The notes under the pieces: model-generated
What the model was told of the DNA's origin: nothing
Databases searched by the model: none
What the model saw: only the letters and a program-made list of their open reading frames with translations
Position numbers and translations under genes: made by a program
In this document: positions 32,840 to 44,300 of the stretch, piece by piece
Numbering within the stretch: the first letter of the stretch is position 1
Layout: every line of letters begins with the position of its first letter
NCBI GenBank assembly: GCA_030435675.1
Contig: CM059623.1
Span: 2,630,012-2,694,011, forward strand
Source: Steinernema hermaphroditum
Lineage: Eukaryota > Nematoda > Chromadorea > Rhabditida > Steinernematidae
Direction of reading: 5' to 3'
DNA length: 64,000 nt

Positions 32840-33705
32840 CCCTGAAGCACGACTAGCCAGAGCAAGAGAACGCAACCTGTGCACCTTCTGCGCAAACCAT
32901 CAAGCAGGCGCATGCCGCTCCGCACGGGTGGGTTTTCTTCGAAGTAGGCCACAGCGACAAGTTCGCCCTATCGTCTGAACGAGCAGTAGTGGCCGCGACG
33001 AGGGCACGACACGGAATGGTGGTGATCGGGAATCTGGCCCACATGGCACGATGCAAGGCGTGGTCGAAGATGCTACACCAAGCGGTCTTGGTCGAACACG
33101 TGCCCATCATGAGCAAGAAGTGCGTCCAATACCTCGAAACGGTCCTGAAGACTCCGGAAGATCAAGAACTACCAAACCCGCTCCTCACCCCCGACGCCAT
33201 CCTAACCATGATGACCGAGATCCCGCTCCGCTAGCCACAGAATGTCGAAGACTCGAATGGACCCCCCCCGCCCGACCACGTGCTGTACCCCAGTTCCCTA
33301 GTGAGACACACATGTTTGTAAAGACGTAATGGATAAAGATGGAAAGTTTGGCCCAGTGCATAACCTTTGCCATGAGTGGTTGTCTACCACACCCGTATCT
33401 GATTCACCGACCTCACTCGTAACATGACTTTCAGATGGAGAATCGCCATTGACACGCCGAAGTTGCTCAGCGACCTGAGGAAGGAGACCGGCCTCTATGA
33501 AGTAACCGATCTCGGTTGGTTCCACTTCCGCCTGGCAACGCTCATCTCCGACGGCGGACCAGAGCGGATCCAGGTCACCGAACACACGCGCGTCACCGGG
33601 CTCACCCCCCTGGGAACCCTCTACACCTACTACGACTACACCAGACTCGAGAAGGTCACTCGACGTGACGAGAGTGGAACTCTGGCCCCGGATGCCGAAT
33701 AAAAG
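32840..33705 (+). pseudogene. LTR-retrotransposon-like coding debris
   Basis: Short frames: RNLCTFCANHQAGACRSAR (a zinc-knuckle-like cluster CX2CX2HX4C, not canonical CCHC), MSKKCVQYLETVLKTPEDQE to a stop at 33232, and a 92-codon frame at 33424-33702 (WRIAIDTPKLLSDLRKETGL, TPLGTLYTYYDYTRLEK) ending before AATAAAAG. No reverse transcriptase. It looks like gag or accessory remnants; the family is uncertain. Confidence 0.3.
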
Positions 33706-34360
33706 CCCCCCCCCCGTGTGTGGTATCTTGGCCCGTCCCCCGGTACGAGAACTGGTGGAGAAAAGTTTTGTGTTGAACCCTTGTGTCCCGTTTGAGTCTT
33801 CAGTCTAGAGCTGAGCTTGAGTTTGTTGGGAATTGCCTTTGAGAAGGATTAGGTGAGATATTCGTCGGTCGTGATCCGCGGAGGAGGTTTGCCTCCGAGT
33901 TGTGCCCGGGGCACGAGGAGAGAGCACTCCTGAGAGAGAGAGAGGTTTAAAGTTAAGAGAAGAAAGTGAGGAGAGATCTCGATTGGCAGAAGAGGAGATT
34001 CGGAGCAGAGAGACCAAACGAGAGCACGACCTTCCTTTATTATTGGGGCGTCGTCCAGCACAGCAACTCCTATTCCTGAACTCACGCTTGGCTGACTCAC
34101 AGTGAGTCGCAATCCACCCGAAAGCAATAACGCCCAACTCCTATTCCTGAACTCACGCTTGGCTGACTCACAGTGAGTCGCAATCCACCCGAAAGCAATA
34201 ACGCCCGTCATGCCTTCGCTTAACACGATTAGGTTAGGTCGAGTGTAAAATAAAGGTTTAATTACGCCAGTCTGAGATTCTCTATAACGCTTTTTCTCAC
34301 GTTTTCCCTCATCGTCGTCGACTCCTTCTCTCTCGAAGAACCGCGTGGCAGGACCCTCAG
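33706..34360 (+). repeat. LTR-like region with a 71-bp tandem duplication
   Basis: Starts with a C10 run, purine-rich GAGAGAGAGAG at about 33935, and AATAAAGG at about 34249. 34064-34134 is repeated exactly or nearly so at 34135-34205 (CAACTCCTATTCCTGAACTC...). It ends near GTGGCAGGACCCTCAGG, resembling the start of the LTR-like segment at 27371. No ORF of substance. Confidence 0.45.
34255..34276 (+). other. SL1-like 22-mer
   Basis: The 22 bases starting GGTTTAATTACGCC match the C. elegans SL1 spliced leader (from memory) at 19 of 22 positions. No SL RNA gene body, donor or Sm site follows, so it is not a functional SL gene. Confidence 0.35.
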
Positions 34361-34631
34361 GATGAGAAGACTACTTCACGTTCACCCTTGCTTCTCCACC
34401 ACTGAACCGCCAGTTCAGTCACGCTTAGGACAAGCGATAAAAGGCCAGAGCTGTGTGGGCAATCGATCGACGAACTCGTCCATCGATCGATGGGCTTTCG
34501 AACGTGAACATCCTTCCTTAACACTCTGCGATGCGCAGTTCTTTATTAGCATTGTTCGATTCGGGAATATAAATCGCATAAAATGAGTATATGTATGTGC
34601 AATTTCAGATTGGACTTTTTTATTCATCTCG

Positions 34632-35486
34632 ATGGACTCCGTCCCTTATGAGTTCATCGATTCCGTTGTTCACTTTCTTGACGGTTATGAACAGTGCGAA
34701 CAACTAGCAGGCTACTGGGGAAAGAAGAGGAACTTCGTGCGGACTTTGTGCGTGGCTCGCCTCGATGCAACAAATGGAAGAATGTACCTCCTCGATTCGA
34801 ATCCTCAGTCAATGGATCGTCGACAGATAGTGCTATCGGATGACTATAACTCATGGATACAGTGCGTTGAAGGCGAATTTGTTGCTCTGAACAGTGAAGA
34901 GTTCATGAGGGCGATCATTTTCCCTCGAACAGTTCGCCAGGGGCAACTTCTTGAATTGCATGGTCTAGAGAAAGGAGACGAAGATAACTCACGGGGAAGG
35001 TTTGCCGTCGAAAGTACTCCTTTCCTCAACGCCATCGATGGTAATTTTCATACAGTGTGGATCCGCTGGACACTTGGATACGCGAAAGAGATTGAAGCTT
35101 TTTTCAAACGAATCTTAAAATACCAGACTCCCAAACGCGTGGACATATCTGGCTCAGAAGTAACCCAGGAAACCGTGGATCTTCTATTTGCGAACTGCTC
35201 CGCTTCGAGAAGTTGGGACCTCAGCCTTCACCCACGAGGAGCTGTCGTGACCGGGGGGCACCTGAAGACGTTCTTCGCCCGGTGGAACACGTCGCCTTAC
35301 AAAGTTTGGCTTCGAGTTGCCTATCCTCATGCTGTGACGGCCTCCACTTTGAGAGACATTTGCGGTTTCGACGTCGAGAAGAAGGACAGCGAAGACACAG
35401 AAGTCGAAAAGTTTGCGAATCCGGCAAAAGATGTCGATATTCTCAAGGACGGAGGTCGGCTGGAGTTCGATTGTATGCGCAAATAA
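34632..35486 (+). CDS. F-box-like nematode family protein, intact, 284 aa
   Basis: Best reference copy of the family. MDSVPYEFIDSVVHFLDGYE...LAGYWGKKRN at residues 1-37 is F-box-like. The middle block is FLNAIDGNFHTVWIRW...[18 protein letters not shown] at about 135-175. The C-terminal block GAVVTGGHLKTFFARWNTSP...LRDICGFDVEKK lies at about 205-255. It is a single exon. A TTTCAG acceptor about 20 nt upstream, with no coding exon before it, suggests trans-splicing. Poly(A) signals AATAAA overlap the stop and recur about 20 nt later. Probable SCF-type adaptor if the F-box reading is right; the substrate is unknown. At the DNA level it is close to the relics at 9152, 11343, 27670 and 36058. Confidence 0.8.
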   Translation: MDSVPYEFIDSVVHFLDGYEQCEQLAGYWGKKRNFVRTLCVARLDATNGRMYLLDSNPQSMDRRQIVLSDDYNSWIQCVEGEFVALNSEEFMRAIIFPRTVRQGQLLELHGLEKGDEDNSRGRFAVESTPFLNAIDGNFHTVWIRWTLGYAKEIEAFFKRILKYQTPKRVDISGSEVTQETVDLLFANCSASRSWDLSLHPRGAVVTGGHLKTFFARWNTSPYKVWLRVAYPHAVTASTLRDICGFDVEKKDSEDTEVEKFANPAKDVDILKDGGRLEFDCMRK

Positions 35487-35867
35487 AGTTTGTATAAACG
35501 GAAAACTAATAAACTTACTTTGTGGTGACCAGGATAATTAGAGTGTTTCCACCTGATGCTAGTGAGAATAGGGTTGGAACGGTGATATGGAAATCGATAT
35601 GCTACCCAAAGAGTCGTCTCTGTCCCAATGTAACCCGGTAGATAATTGGTTATCGGTTTCGAAAGCATGGCAGAAATGAACCAGTCTCTTATGAACCGGT
35701 CGTTTTGTAAACCGGTCGGGCTCGGCTCGACGCTTTATTCGACGCCCTCGTCTGCCATCTGAAACAGGCACAGACCATCGGACCTCCGTTGCTTTTTTCT
35801 CCGTCATTCGCCATCTCAAGGTACCGATCAAGTGACCATCAAAACTGAATAGACCTCCAATATCAAG

Positions 35868-36662
35868 AGGAATGCAATGTTCACGGAGTGAATGTTCACT
35901 CTACTCAACAACGCACCAATCAGTATTGCCACAGAAAATGTTTACCAAGTGCTTCCCATTTTCAATGCTTCAACCCAACATATCGGGGATATAGGGGTTG
36001 AATTACGAGTTAAAATCGGCTCAGGACTGGCTTGTGACTGGCCTCTGAACAGCGAAATGTTCATAACCGCGATCACTTGCCCACGGACCGTTCACCAAGG
36101 ACAATTTCTTGAATTGCATGGTCTAGTGAGAGAAGGTACTCCAGAGGAAGATACCCGGTGGAGAAGATGTACTGAAATTGCTCCCTTCCTCAACGCCATT
36201 GACGGTAATTTTCATACAGTGTAGATCCACTTGACATTTGGATACGCGAAAGAGATTGAAGCTTTCTTCAAACGAATCCTAAGATATCAGATGCCTAGAT
36301 GCGTATACATATATGACTCAGACGTAACCCAGGAAACCGTGGATCTTCTATTTGCGAACTGCTCCGCTTCGAGAAGTTCGGAAATCAATCTTCAGCCACA
36401 GGGAGCTGTCGTGACCAGGGAACACCTGAAAGCGTTCTTCGCCCGGTGGAACGCGGCACCTTACAAAGTTTACCTCACTGTTGATCCTGATGTTGTGACG
36501 ACTAGCACTTTGAGAGACATTTGCGGTTTCGACGTCGAGAAAAAGGAAAACGAGGATTGTTGCGGAGATGGCCAAGATTACGAGGAGTTTTTGAATGAGA
36601 CCAAAAACGTCACTATTTGGAAGGACAAAGATCATTTGGTGTTCGATTGTATGTTCAATTAA
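35868..36662 (+). pseudogene. F-box-like family pseudogene with nonsense codon
   Basis: From about 36020 the frame matches the family (ITCPRTVHQGQFLELHGL, APFLNAIDGNFHTV), but TAG at 36223-36225 replaces the Trp codon of TVWI. It then continues [18 protein letters not shown] through LRDICGFDVEKKENED to a stop at 36662. The F-box-like N-terminus is replaced by 35868-36015, sequence also found in reverse at 11343-11490. Only one stop is present, so the copy is young; a stop-readthrough or restart product from 36231 is conceivable. Confidence 0.8.
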
Positions 36663-37317
36663 AGTTTGTATGAACGGAAAATAAATAAACTTACTTTATG
36701 GTGACGGGTGACTAAAGAGAAGACCGGGATATGGAGTCTTTCCATCCACCTGATGGTGGCGAGAATTTGGTCGGAAGGGCAAGCATGGTGAGGGTAAGTT
36801 CGGCCCAGATAGATTGCAATTCTCGTAAATTTATCATGTTCCAGTTTATCTGGGACCTGTATAAGAATAAATCGTCTATTTTATTATTCGCCTCTCTTCT
36901 TTTCCGCATGGCTAACAAAATAGTCTAGCAATGGCGTTGATTTGAATGGGTCTATTTCCTCCGACTTATCCATGCAATCTTTCAAAAGAAAAGTGGGTGG
37001 AAATAATACTTAAGCCTTTTGCTACTTGGTCAATGGGACCAAGAAATGACGCACATGTATATGTCTCTCTCAAACCCACGATTCTTCCGACTTGTCCTTA
37101 TCTTCTTTTTGCACTAGTTATGAATAAAACATTCCAACTATCGAGGTCAGAGCGTTTAAGGCGCGACTCCTTCCACCGCTCTTCTGCTCACTCTTGCCTT
37201 TTTCAATGAGCTCCGCGCGATTTGATTAACTCGTCGCGTGGCTTCCCTCTCCCCTCCACACTTCATCACCCCATTTTGCTGAGGCGCCACTGCGTGTGGC
37301 CGATTTTTGGCACTCTT
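36663..37317. other. Intergenic between pseudogene and channel gene
   Basis: AATAAATAAAC at about 36681 could be the poly(A) signal of the pseudogene. No gene or repeat recognised. It contains the upstream region of the channel gene. Confidence 0.4.
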
Positions 37318-40300
37318 ATGACGTCTTTTGGTCGGCTCCTTCTTCTGATATTACCCAGCTTTACTTCCGCCTTTCTATGCGACGATCACATCGACCCTCA
37401 AGAGCTCATTCACCTGATCATATTCAACTACTCGCGGAGCCAGATTCCGGAGCCCAGGCCTGTGCCCGTCAAAGTCGAGGTCACTGTTCAGGATATTACT
37501 GAGCTATCTGTGCTTAGTAACAGTTTCACGGCTGATCTGTGGTTCTCGGCCGTGTGGACTGACCATAGACTAGCCTTCGCACATCTTGACAAGTGCCGAG
37601 CGAATCTTTCTTTTGATGACGCCTTCGAAAAGGTTTGTGCAAATTGCAATTGGTTGAAAAATGTATAAAAAGAACGCATCGGCTCAGTCATATATCCATA
37701 TCAGCCGTTCAACCGGTTGGCCAGTCGACTCAGCCGGTACGATTTACATATGGTTGACGGCCCACCCAATCCCTTGAACTGATCCGCCAGCCGTTCAACC
37801 GGTCGTCCCGGATGTAGACTAACAGATAAAGGACTGAATATTCCATCAGAGGATCAGTTCAACAGTCCAGCCAACCGATGAAGCGGCTGGCGCAGCTCAA
37901 TAGCATTCATTTAAAAGAGTGAAGAATAAAAAGACAGAAAGATGAACGGGAACAAGCCACCTTACCCGAGCATAAACCGGCTTGAAGGATCGGTGCGAAC
38001 AACGCGCAGACGATCACAGAAAACCGCATGTCATTTACCCTGTTGTTAAATAGCCTGTAATCTCCGATCGTGTGTATTTTGTTCACACTGCTACTCACAA
38101 ACAGTTTCAATTAGCCACAGTATATGAAACTTGGCTCGAATTGGCTCGCGAAACAAGGGACCAAAGGGATGACTCTTGCCGAATTTTAGTCCACTTCACT
38201 GCCTTCAAGGTTCTAAAAAGAACATTCCTTTCGGATACCCGTCCGATTTTGACATAAATCGTAGACTAGAATCGTAGATCGAATGTTAAACGCATGGCAC
38301 GAAGTTTGAATTATTGAAAGATATAAGATACAGTTTGTTTTGAAAATGAATGTCATCAATTAAGGCCTTGTTTCAGCTGATATGGTCACCAAATGTGTGC
38401 CTTGTCAACACCAAAACCTCCGTCGTCCACTCATCTCCTCGAGCCAACGTTTTACTAATGCTCATGCCTAATGGGACGGTATTTCTCAACTATAGGGTTT
38501 GCTCTCACCGTAACGATACGGTACTCACACAAAGACTTCTAGGTTCGAGTGGAAGCTCCTTGTGACATGGATCTCACCGACTTTCCGATGGACGTCCAAA
38601 AGTGTCTCCTGGTCAGTAGCCACATCAATAAACGATGTTCTGTAGAATTCAGCAATTCGAAAGCTACTCCTACAACACGGCTAACGTAATCGTTGAGTGG
38701 ATGACACACGCAGTGACCATAAAAGACAACTCGATTCATTTGCCCGACTTTGCTCTTAGCAACACGCGTACTTACAGGCACGTCGAGGTAGGTGGAGCTA
38801 CCGTTTAGGCAATCTAAAGCTGACCTTCCAGTGGTACAAAGCGGGCGAGTGGTACCGACTGACGGTGGAGTTGGAATTCCGACGGCTGTGGGGATTCTAT
38901 GTTTTGCAGGTTTATTCCATATTTGAATGGAGTTCCAAATGGATTTTAGATGTATGTTCCGACCTTTCTCGCCGTCTTCATTTCGTGGCTGTCTTTCACC
39001 ATCGACTTGAAAGCGCTTCCAGCACGTATCGTCTTGGGAGTCAACTCACTTATGGCTCTTACCTTCCAATTTGGAAATATCATCAAGACTCTGCCTCCTG
39101 TTAGTTATGTAAAGGTAAATTCCGGCTGTTTCTCTCACCAACTTGAAGCAGTCTGGCAACTGGCAAGGAGAGGTCCCAAACTGTCCCACGCTGATTTTCC
39201 TTAAATTTGACAGGGAGCTAGAGGCGGCAGAGTGTAGCAGAGCTATGTAGGTTTCATCGGTGAATCGGGGGTTTAAGCTATTTTTTATAGTTGATTTTAT
39301 CCTCTGTAATTGCAAATGCCCTGGTGCGATGTCCCTGACGCCACGAAATATACGGTATTTGTGTCAGTCTCTGTCGTTTTTTGGTCGGTTTTCAGCATTT
39401 AAAGCCAAAATTAACTTTGTAAATTGACAAGCATGTCCTTGCAGCAGGAAAAGAGAACATCGCATGGTTCTGATCGGCCCGAGCCGAATCAGTGTAAAGG
39501 AGCGGCGCGAATAGAGCGCAGACAATCAGAGAAAATCGGCCTTTGGTATATGCTCGTTGTCTCTGATCTTCTGCGCCCTCTTCACACCCATCCTCACGAA
39601 CAGTCGGACTTGGCTGTGGTAGTCTTCCCTGAAGGTGGCAGATCCAGTGGATATCAACTGGCTCGTGAGACAGGCGAGCCATTCCTAGCCGAGACGACTC
39701 GGATTGCAACATTTGAGTAAGTCGAGTAAACTGGTTGAAAGTTTGCTCGTTAGAAGATCATCAAATGATGGTAACATTGGAAATGCAGATATGGACGTGA
39801 TCCAAAATGTCATGAGCCGCCATAAACGACTGTCTATACCCCTATTTTACGCTATCTTTGAGCATTTTCGAGTAAAAGTCTGATTTTCTACGAAACCTCG
39901 CTTTCTTCAAATTTACTAAACAAGGATAAAGGTATGGGTGTTTATAGGTAGGACTACCACAGAAAAAGAGTCGTACTATGGACGTATTTTAAAACTTTAT
40001 TAACACGCGATTATGAACTGATATCGCCTTGAATCGGTCCCCTTCATATTCGATTTTCTCTCTCTGATTTTTACGTCAAACGAATGATAAAGTTTTCCTA
40101 ACCATCCAATTCTAGGCCATCGATGTGTGGATGTTTACCTGTGTGGCCTTTATCTTCGCATCACTACTTGAACTCGCCGTAATCGCTTATCAGGTAAGCT
40201 CTTCAATAGATAAGGCTGATGTGACTGTGACGGAGCAAATGAAGGCTTTAAATCCAGATCATAATAATTTCAGGACAAAAAGTTGCAAATCAAAGCTTTG

Positions 40301-40582
40301 AAACTGCACGCCACCGTCAGTGCCCTCTACTACCTCGCGCACTCCTACACCGACCCAAGGATGTCGCCTAGCCCCGAAAGTCAACTGCGACGGAGGAAAA
40401 TGGCCGAGCCCGTAGATAGCGAATCGGATTCGTATCAGGTGTTGGGCAAATCTCTGGTCGAAGCCGAAGAGTTGGAAATGTTCGAATTCGGAACTCGCGT
40501 CGACAAGCTTTCCTTTGTGTGTTTCCCACTCGGATTTCTCCTGTTCAACCTCAGCTACTGGTCTTTCTATCTGACCAAATAG
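37318..40582 (+). CDS. Cys-loop ligand-gated ion channel subunit, anion-type, 426 aa
   Basis: Pentameric neurotransmitter-gated channel of the plasma membrane. Exons: 37318-37632, 38377-38496, 38543-38611, 38653-38787, 38820-38909, 38950-39114, 40116-40193, 40274-40582, all phase 0. [20 protein letters not shown] is a signal peptide. The extracellular domain has [22 protein letters not shown] and a Cys-loop with exactly 13 residues between cysteines ([15 protein letters not shown]). Helix 2 carries the PAR motif linked to anion selectivity ([20 protein letters not shown]), followed by GNIIK. The loop between helices 3 and 4 is Ser/Arg-rich, and helix 4 is [17 protein letters not shown]. The exon 5 acceptor (CTAAAG before 38820) is the least certain junction. 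The ligand cannot be assigned. AATAAA at 40624-40629. Confidence 0.88.
37633..38376. repeat. Intron 1 of channel gene with repeats
   Basis: Contains CAGCCGTTCAACCGGT twice (about 37702 and 37788) plus an inverted form. 37985-38030 (GCGAACAACGCGCAGACGAT) is related to 39497-39543 in intron 6 and to 43200-43250. Probably one or two small transposon remnants. Confidence 0.5.
39115..40115. repeat. Intron 6 of channel gene with dispersed repeats
   Basis: 39170-39400 (GTAGGTTTCATCGGTGAATC, GCGATGTCCCTGACGCC, ATATACGGTATT) is related to 52970-53230 and to 47100-47330. The ORF at 39424-39720 is made of repeat sequence and is not thought to be a gene. Confidence 0.55.
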
Positions 40583-40805
40583 CGTTTCATTACATTACAA
40601 TGCTGCCGTTTATGTAACGTTTCAATAAACTGTTCTGTTGCGTAGCAGATTGTAGTTGACAAGAAGAAGCCACACATTTCTTCCTAAAAACTCGTGAAAG
40701 TCACAGTCACGCTAGTGGTGAATGATATGGTTTGACATGGTTCGCATATCCATTACTCAGTGCAGATAATGTCTCATATTACACTGTTCGCGCTATCGCA
40801 CACAG

Positions 40806-40877
40806 GCCTCATTGGCTCAGGGGCAGAGCGTCTGTCTAGTAAACAGAAGGTCGCTGGTTCGATTCCAGCATGAGGCA
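40806..40877 (+). tRNA. tRNA-Thr (AGT)
   Basis: A 72-nt full cloverleaf: acceptor GCCTCAT/ATGAGGC, D stem GCTC/GAGC, anticodon stem TCTGT/ACAGA with loop CTAGTAA (anticodon AGT), T stem GCTGG/CCAGC, discriminator A. T runs follow for Pol III termination. Identical to the gene at 53630-53701. No intron; CCA is not encoded. Confidence 0.95.
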
Positions 40878-40909
40878 TTTCTTTTTGTTTTTTTTTCAAG
40901 AAATTCCAT

Positions 40910-41290
40910 TTTCATTCAAATGTTTCTTTAAAATTGCTTCGCCCGCTATGCTCCTCCACTGCGCCTCTCGCCGTTTCTACGCAAGTACAAACTAAACCGA
41001 AACGACTTCATGTAGCCGTCCCCTAACATTCCCCCATCATAAACAGGTGATCGCCTCAAATTGCCTCTCCGCACAAATTGAAACGTTAATGCGCTTATTA
41101 TTGCCCGAATTTTATTATCGCCCGCTACGTGACCATATGGCTGATTTCTGATTAAGTCGGCCCCCTCGCCACGGCACCGAAGTTAAGCGGCGCCTTCTGA
41201 CTGCGAAAAGCAATTAACGGCTAGGGCCGAAGGTGATTCGATTAGTGGCCAGAGTCATTTCGGTGTTTGCCGTCAGCGGACGCTAATTCG
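40910..41290. promoter_or_regulatory. GC-rich intergenic island, possible conserved regulatory DNA
   Basis: Noncoding stretch with repeated TTAATGCGCTTATTATTGCC and TTTATTATCGCCCGC type words and CAATTAACGGCTAG, unlike the AT-rich repeats around it. It is the first of five such islands flanking or following the ODR-2-like gene. The regulatory role is inferred from composition only. Confidence 0.3.
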
Positions 41291-41314
41291 ATTATCCGTA
41301 GAACTTTATTGTCA

Positions 41315-44300
41315 TCAAAGGACGCGCAACGGCAGAACAATGGCGGTGGCGGCAACGGAGACGATGAGGAGCAGAGGCGAAATTGGGGACAACGACGACG
41401 GCGTTCCCGAGAGGACGTACTCCATGTCGCGATCGTTGCACAGCCGGCCTGAGCACGTGCACATGAGGACCTGCAAGAGGGGATTGCGTTATCGAAGGTG
41501 TTTACGACAGTGATTGAGTGGATAATAGCATTAGGATCGGGTTACGGTGGCAAAGAGGTGTACTTCTATGTCGTGACATTATGTAAGAACACGCTGACGA
41601 CCTTTAGGTACGGTAGACATGAAAATATAAGCAAATAAGAGCAATCAAAGCTCTGTGCTTAATAATATAAACCTTTGATATGGTATTGCGTTCCCTAGGA
41701 CGAAAGGACTCCGAAAAAGGTAACTCACTGATTGCAGAATGATACGGATCAATGCTATACCGTAGTCGTGAAAAATTCCACCCATGGTGGTACACAAACA
41801 GTCCACTACGAATGCATCAAAACATGAGGTATACAATTTTTACAAAAGCCACTTTAAAGGGCATTGAATTTGCTGTGGGCGGTATAAAACCTGGATATGG
41901 ATAGGTCTGATCGCGACGGGACCATCGTCGTGTATATCCACGGATGTGCGTGTTTTTTATGCCCTCTCCAAGGAGCTGCCTTTCCATGACTCCGAAGACA
42001 GTTATTTTATATCCATACGTGTGATTGCTGATAAAGATAAATCGAATCGAAAATCTGCCTCAACCTTGAACCTATGTCAAGGTTAGGCCCTATACAAAAA
42101 CGAACCGGAAACATTTTTCGAAGTGCTTTGAAAAAAGAGTGTGTCTACATGCCTTTATCTATTTAAATTTTATTTGGACTGCCTGAAAGGTGGTGTCTGT
42201 AGACAACACTGCATTTGCAGACTGTCTATAGCCACTGACTTATGATGACAGTCCCAACATAGTCTTGTGTCGAAGGTAATACAAATGAAAGAGTTCAACG
42301 CTACCATAGGGATTACGTATGATTGCTAATAAAGATGAATTGAAAAGATCTTTAATTTCGCCGACTGATTTATGGATAGCGCTGTGTTTGGTCTTTGGCC
42401 CGAAAAGAAAAAGGGACATTCAGTACTTAGTATGATTTCTGAAATTGACGAATCCAAAGCTATGTTAAGTGCGCATTAAATGCGATCGCTAATACATTTA
42501 CTATGGCATCAAGTTCTTGAAAAACCAACCAGATGATTGTCGGGACTGAGCGCGACCATCTGAAGCAGATGGCGGTCGGTGGTGCGGCAGGAGTTCTCGT
42601 AGCTCGTGATCGCGTCCCTCACATCGTCGTCGAGGCCGAAAAGCAAAAGTCGATCGACGCAACCGCGAAGAACGCCTTGACCCGAATCTGAAAAGTGGAT
42701 TTCCAAGATATCGAATTTCGAGGATTATAGGCGCAAATTGTGACGCCGACGTGGGAAAGGGTAACCCGATCCCCCGGCGGTCGCACTCTTAGACGGACTT
42801 GTCTATGAGTCGATGGCGTCGCCGAAATGAGACGATGAATCATTTATGAGTGCTACTGCTAGAGTGTGGTGGTCGCAATCAGGGCGATTAAAGGTGCTCG
42901 AAGCTGTCACCGGTGGGTATTGCATTTTGCATTTTTGAAATTTTGTACTAAAAGGTCAAAAAGGTGAGTAAACGATGGATAAAAAGGGGCAGCTAGCCTT
43001 AAAGTGACTGTGACTAAAAGTGCTGTAAATGGTGATATGGAAGAAAAATCGATAAAATCGTTCCAGTTCTTCAGAGATGTCAGCAATGGGTACATTCTGG
43101 CTAAGATTTGACAAAAAAAATGAAGATTTACATCTCATCTTGTCACTAGACGATAATGCTCCATGTTGAGACATTGAGACAACCGAAGCAAAGCGCATCC
43201 TATTTTCTCTCGTCGTCTGCGCTCTCCTCGTACCGCTCCCCGCGAACGGTCGGAATTTTCCCTAGCCCCCGAGCCTGGCAGCTAGCTCAGTCACTCAAAA
43301 ATTTCAAAACTTTGTCATAGGTATCAACTGCAGATCACTCCATAGATTACCACAATATCTGAACATTTTCAAGGCATCTAAAACCAGGTTCCAGCCAATA
43401 CAATCAGCAACATCGCTAACAATTGGAAAAAATGTATTTGAAGCGATTTTCGAGCGAAACTGAGGAAACATAGGGGTAAGAGTTCGATTAAGTGACTCCA
43501 TAGATGAACTCATGCATCCGGACTTCTCTGTGATGAATGCTTAATAACAAAAATAAACCTATTTTAAACTAAACCTATATGCCTATTTTCACCGTTCATC
43601 TTCCGTCTTATAAACACAAGAACCCAAAGACCCGGATCGAAAGGCTTCGATCGGAGTATTGCTCCAATCGGAATCTAGTACCAGATTCCAACCACCAAAA
43701 ATGACTGTTCATGCGCCATTTTCAATGAAATCTTTTATTCAAAGCGCATTTCTGACTAGTCTAAATTTCAAAAATGGCCGTTTATTCTTTAAAGATTAAA
43801 GAATCAAACAAAAACACATACAGATATGTGTATTTCTGCAGATAATACAGCAAAAAGGTATTGGTTGGTTTCAGACGAGTCGGCCAGTCTGAACAAAAAT
43901 TCATTTGCACGGTTTGCAATTTAGTGACTATAAAATCAGACAAAAATTTTCTAAAATTTAACATAGGTATCAAGCGCAGATCACTCCATAGATGAACTCA
44001 CAACTCACAAAAATAAAACTATATTATATGTCATTTATTCCCATGTTTATTTCCACCGTTCATCTACCGGCAAGGCGTCTTATAGGCACAAGAAATATCA
44101 CGCCAAGCCACGATGACGAACGTGACCTTTCACGAATTTCAAGAGTGGCTTAGAGCCTTTTGTGGTGCCATTGACCGTATCCCAAACGTACCACCAGACA
44201 TGTAAATGAGTCACACGAATTTTTGGCTATTGGTTTAAAAAGAACAGAAAAGTTATTATTCAACTGGCGTCTTTTAAGTGGTTTTGAAAAGTAGGGCGAC

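Noticed and set aside
39424..39720. 98-codon ORF in channel intron 6
   Set aside because: Consists of repeat sequence shared with intron 1 and 43200-43250; no family.
41100..41215. 5S rRNA-like words (TGACCATATG, ACCGAAGTTAAGC)
   Set aside because: Only short words match 5S rRNA from memory; spacing and the rest of the molecule do not, and no terminator follows.
41267..41452. Plus-strand Arg/Gly/Asn-rich ORF
   Set aside because: Antisense of the last exon of the ODR-2-like gene, whose splice phase, Ly6 motif and poly(A) signal are convincing.
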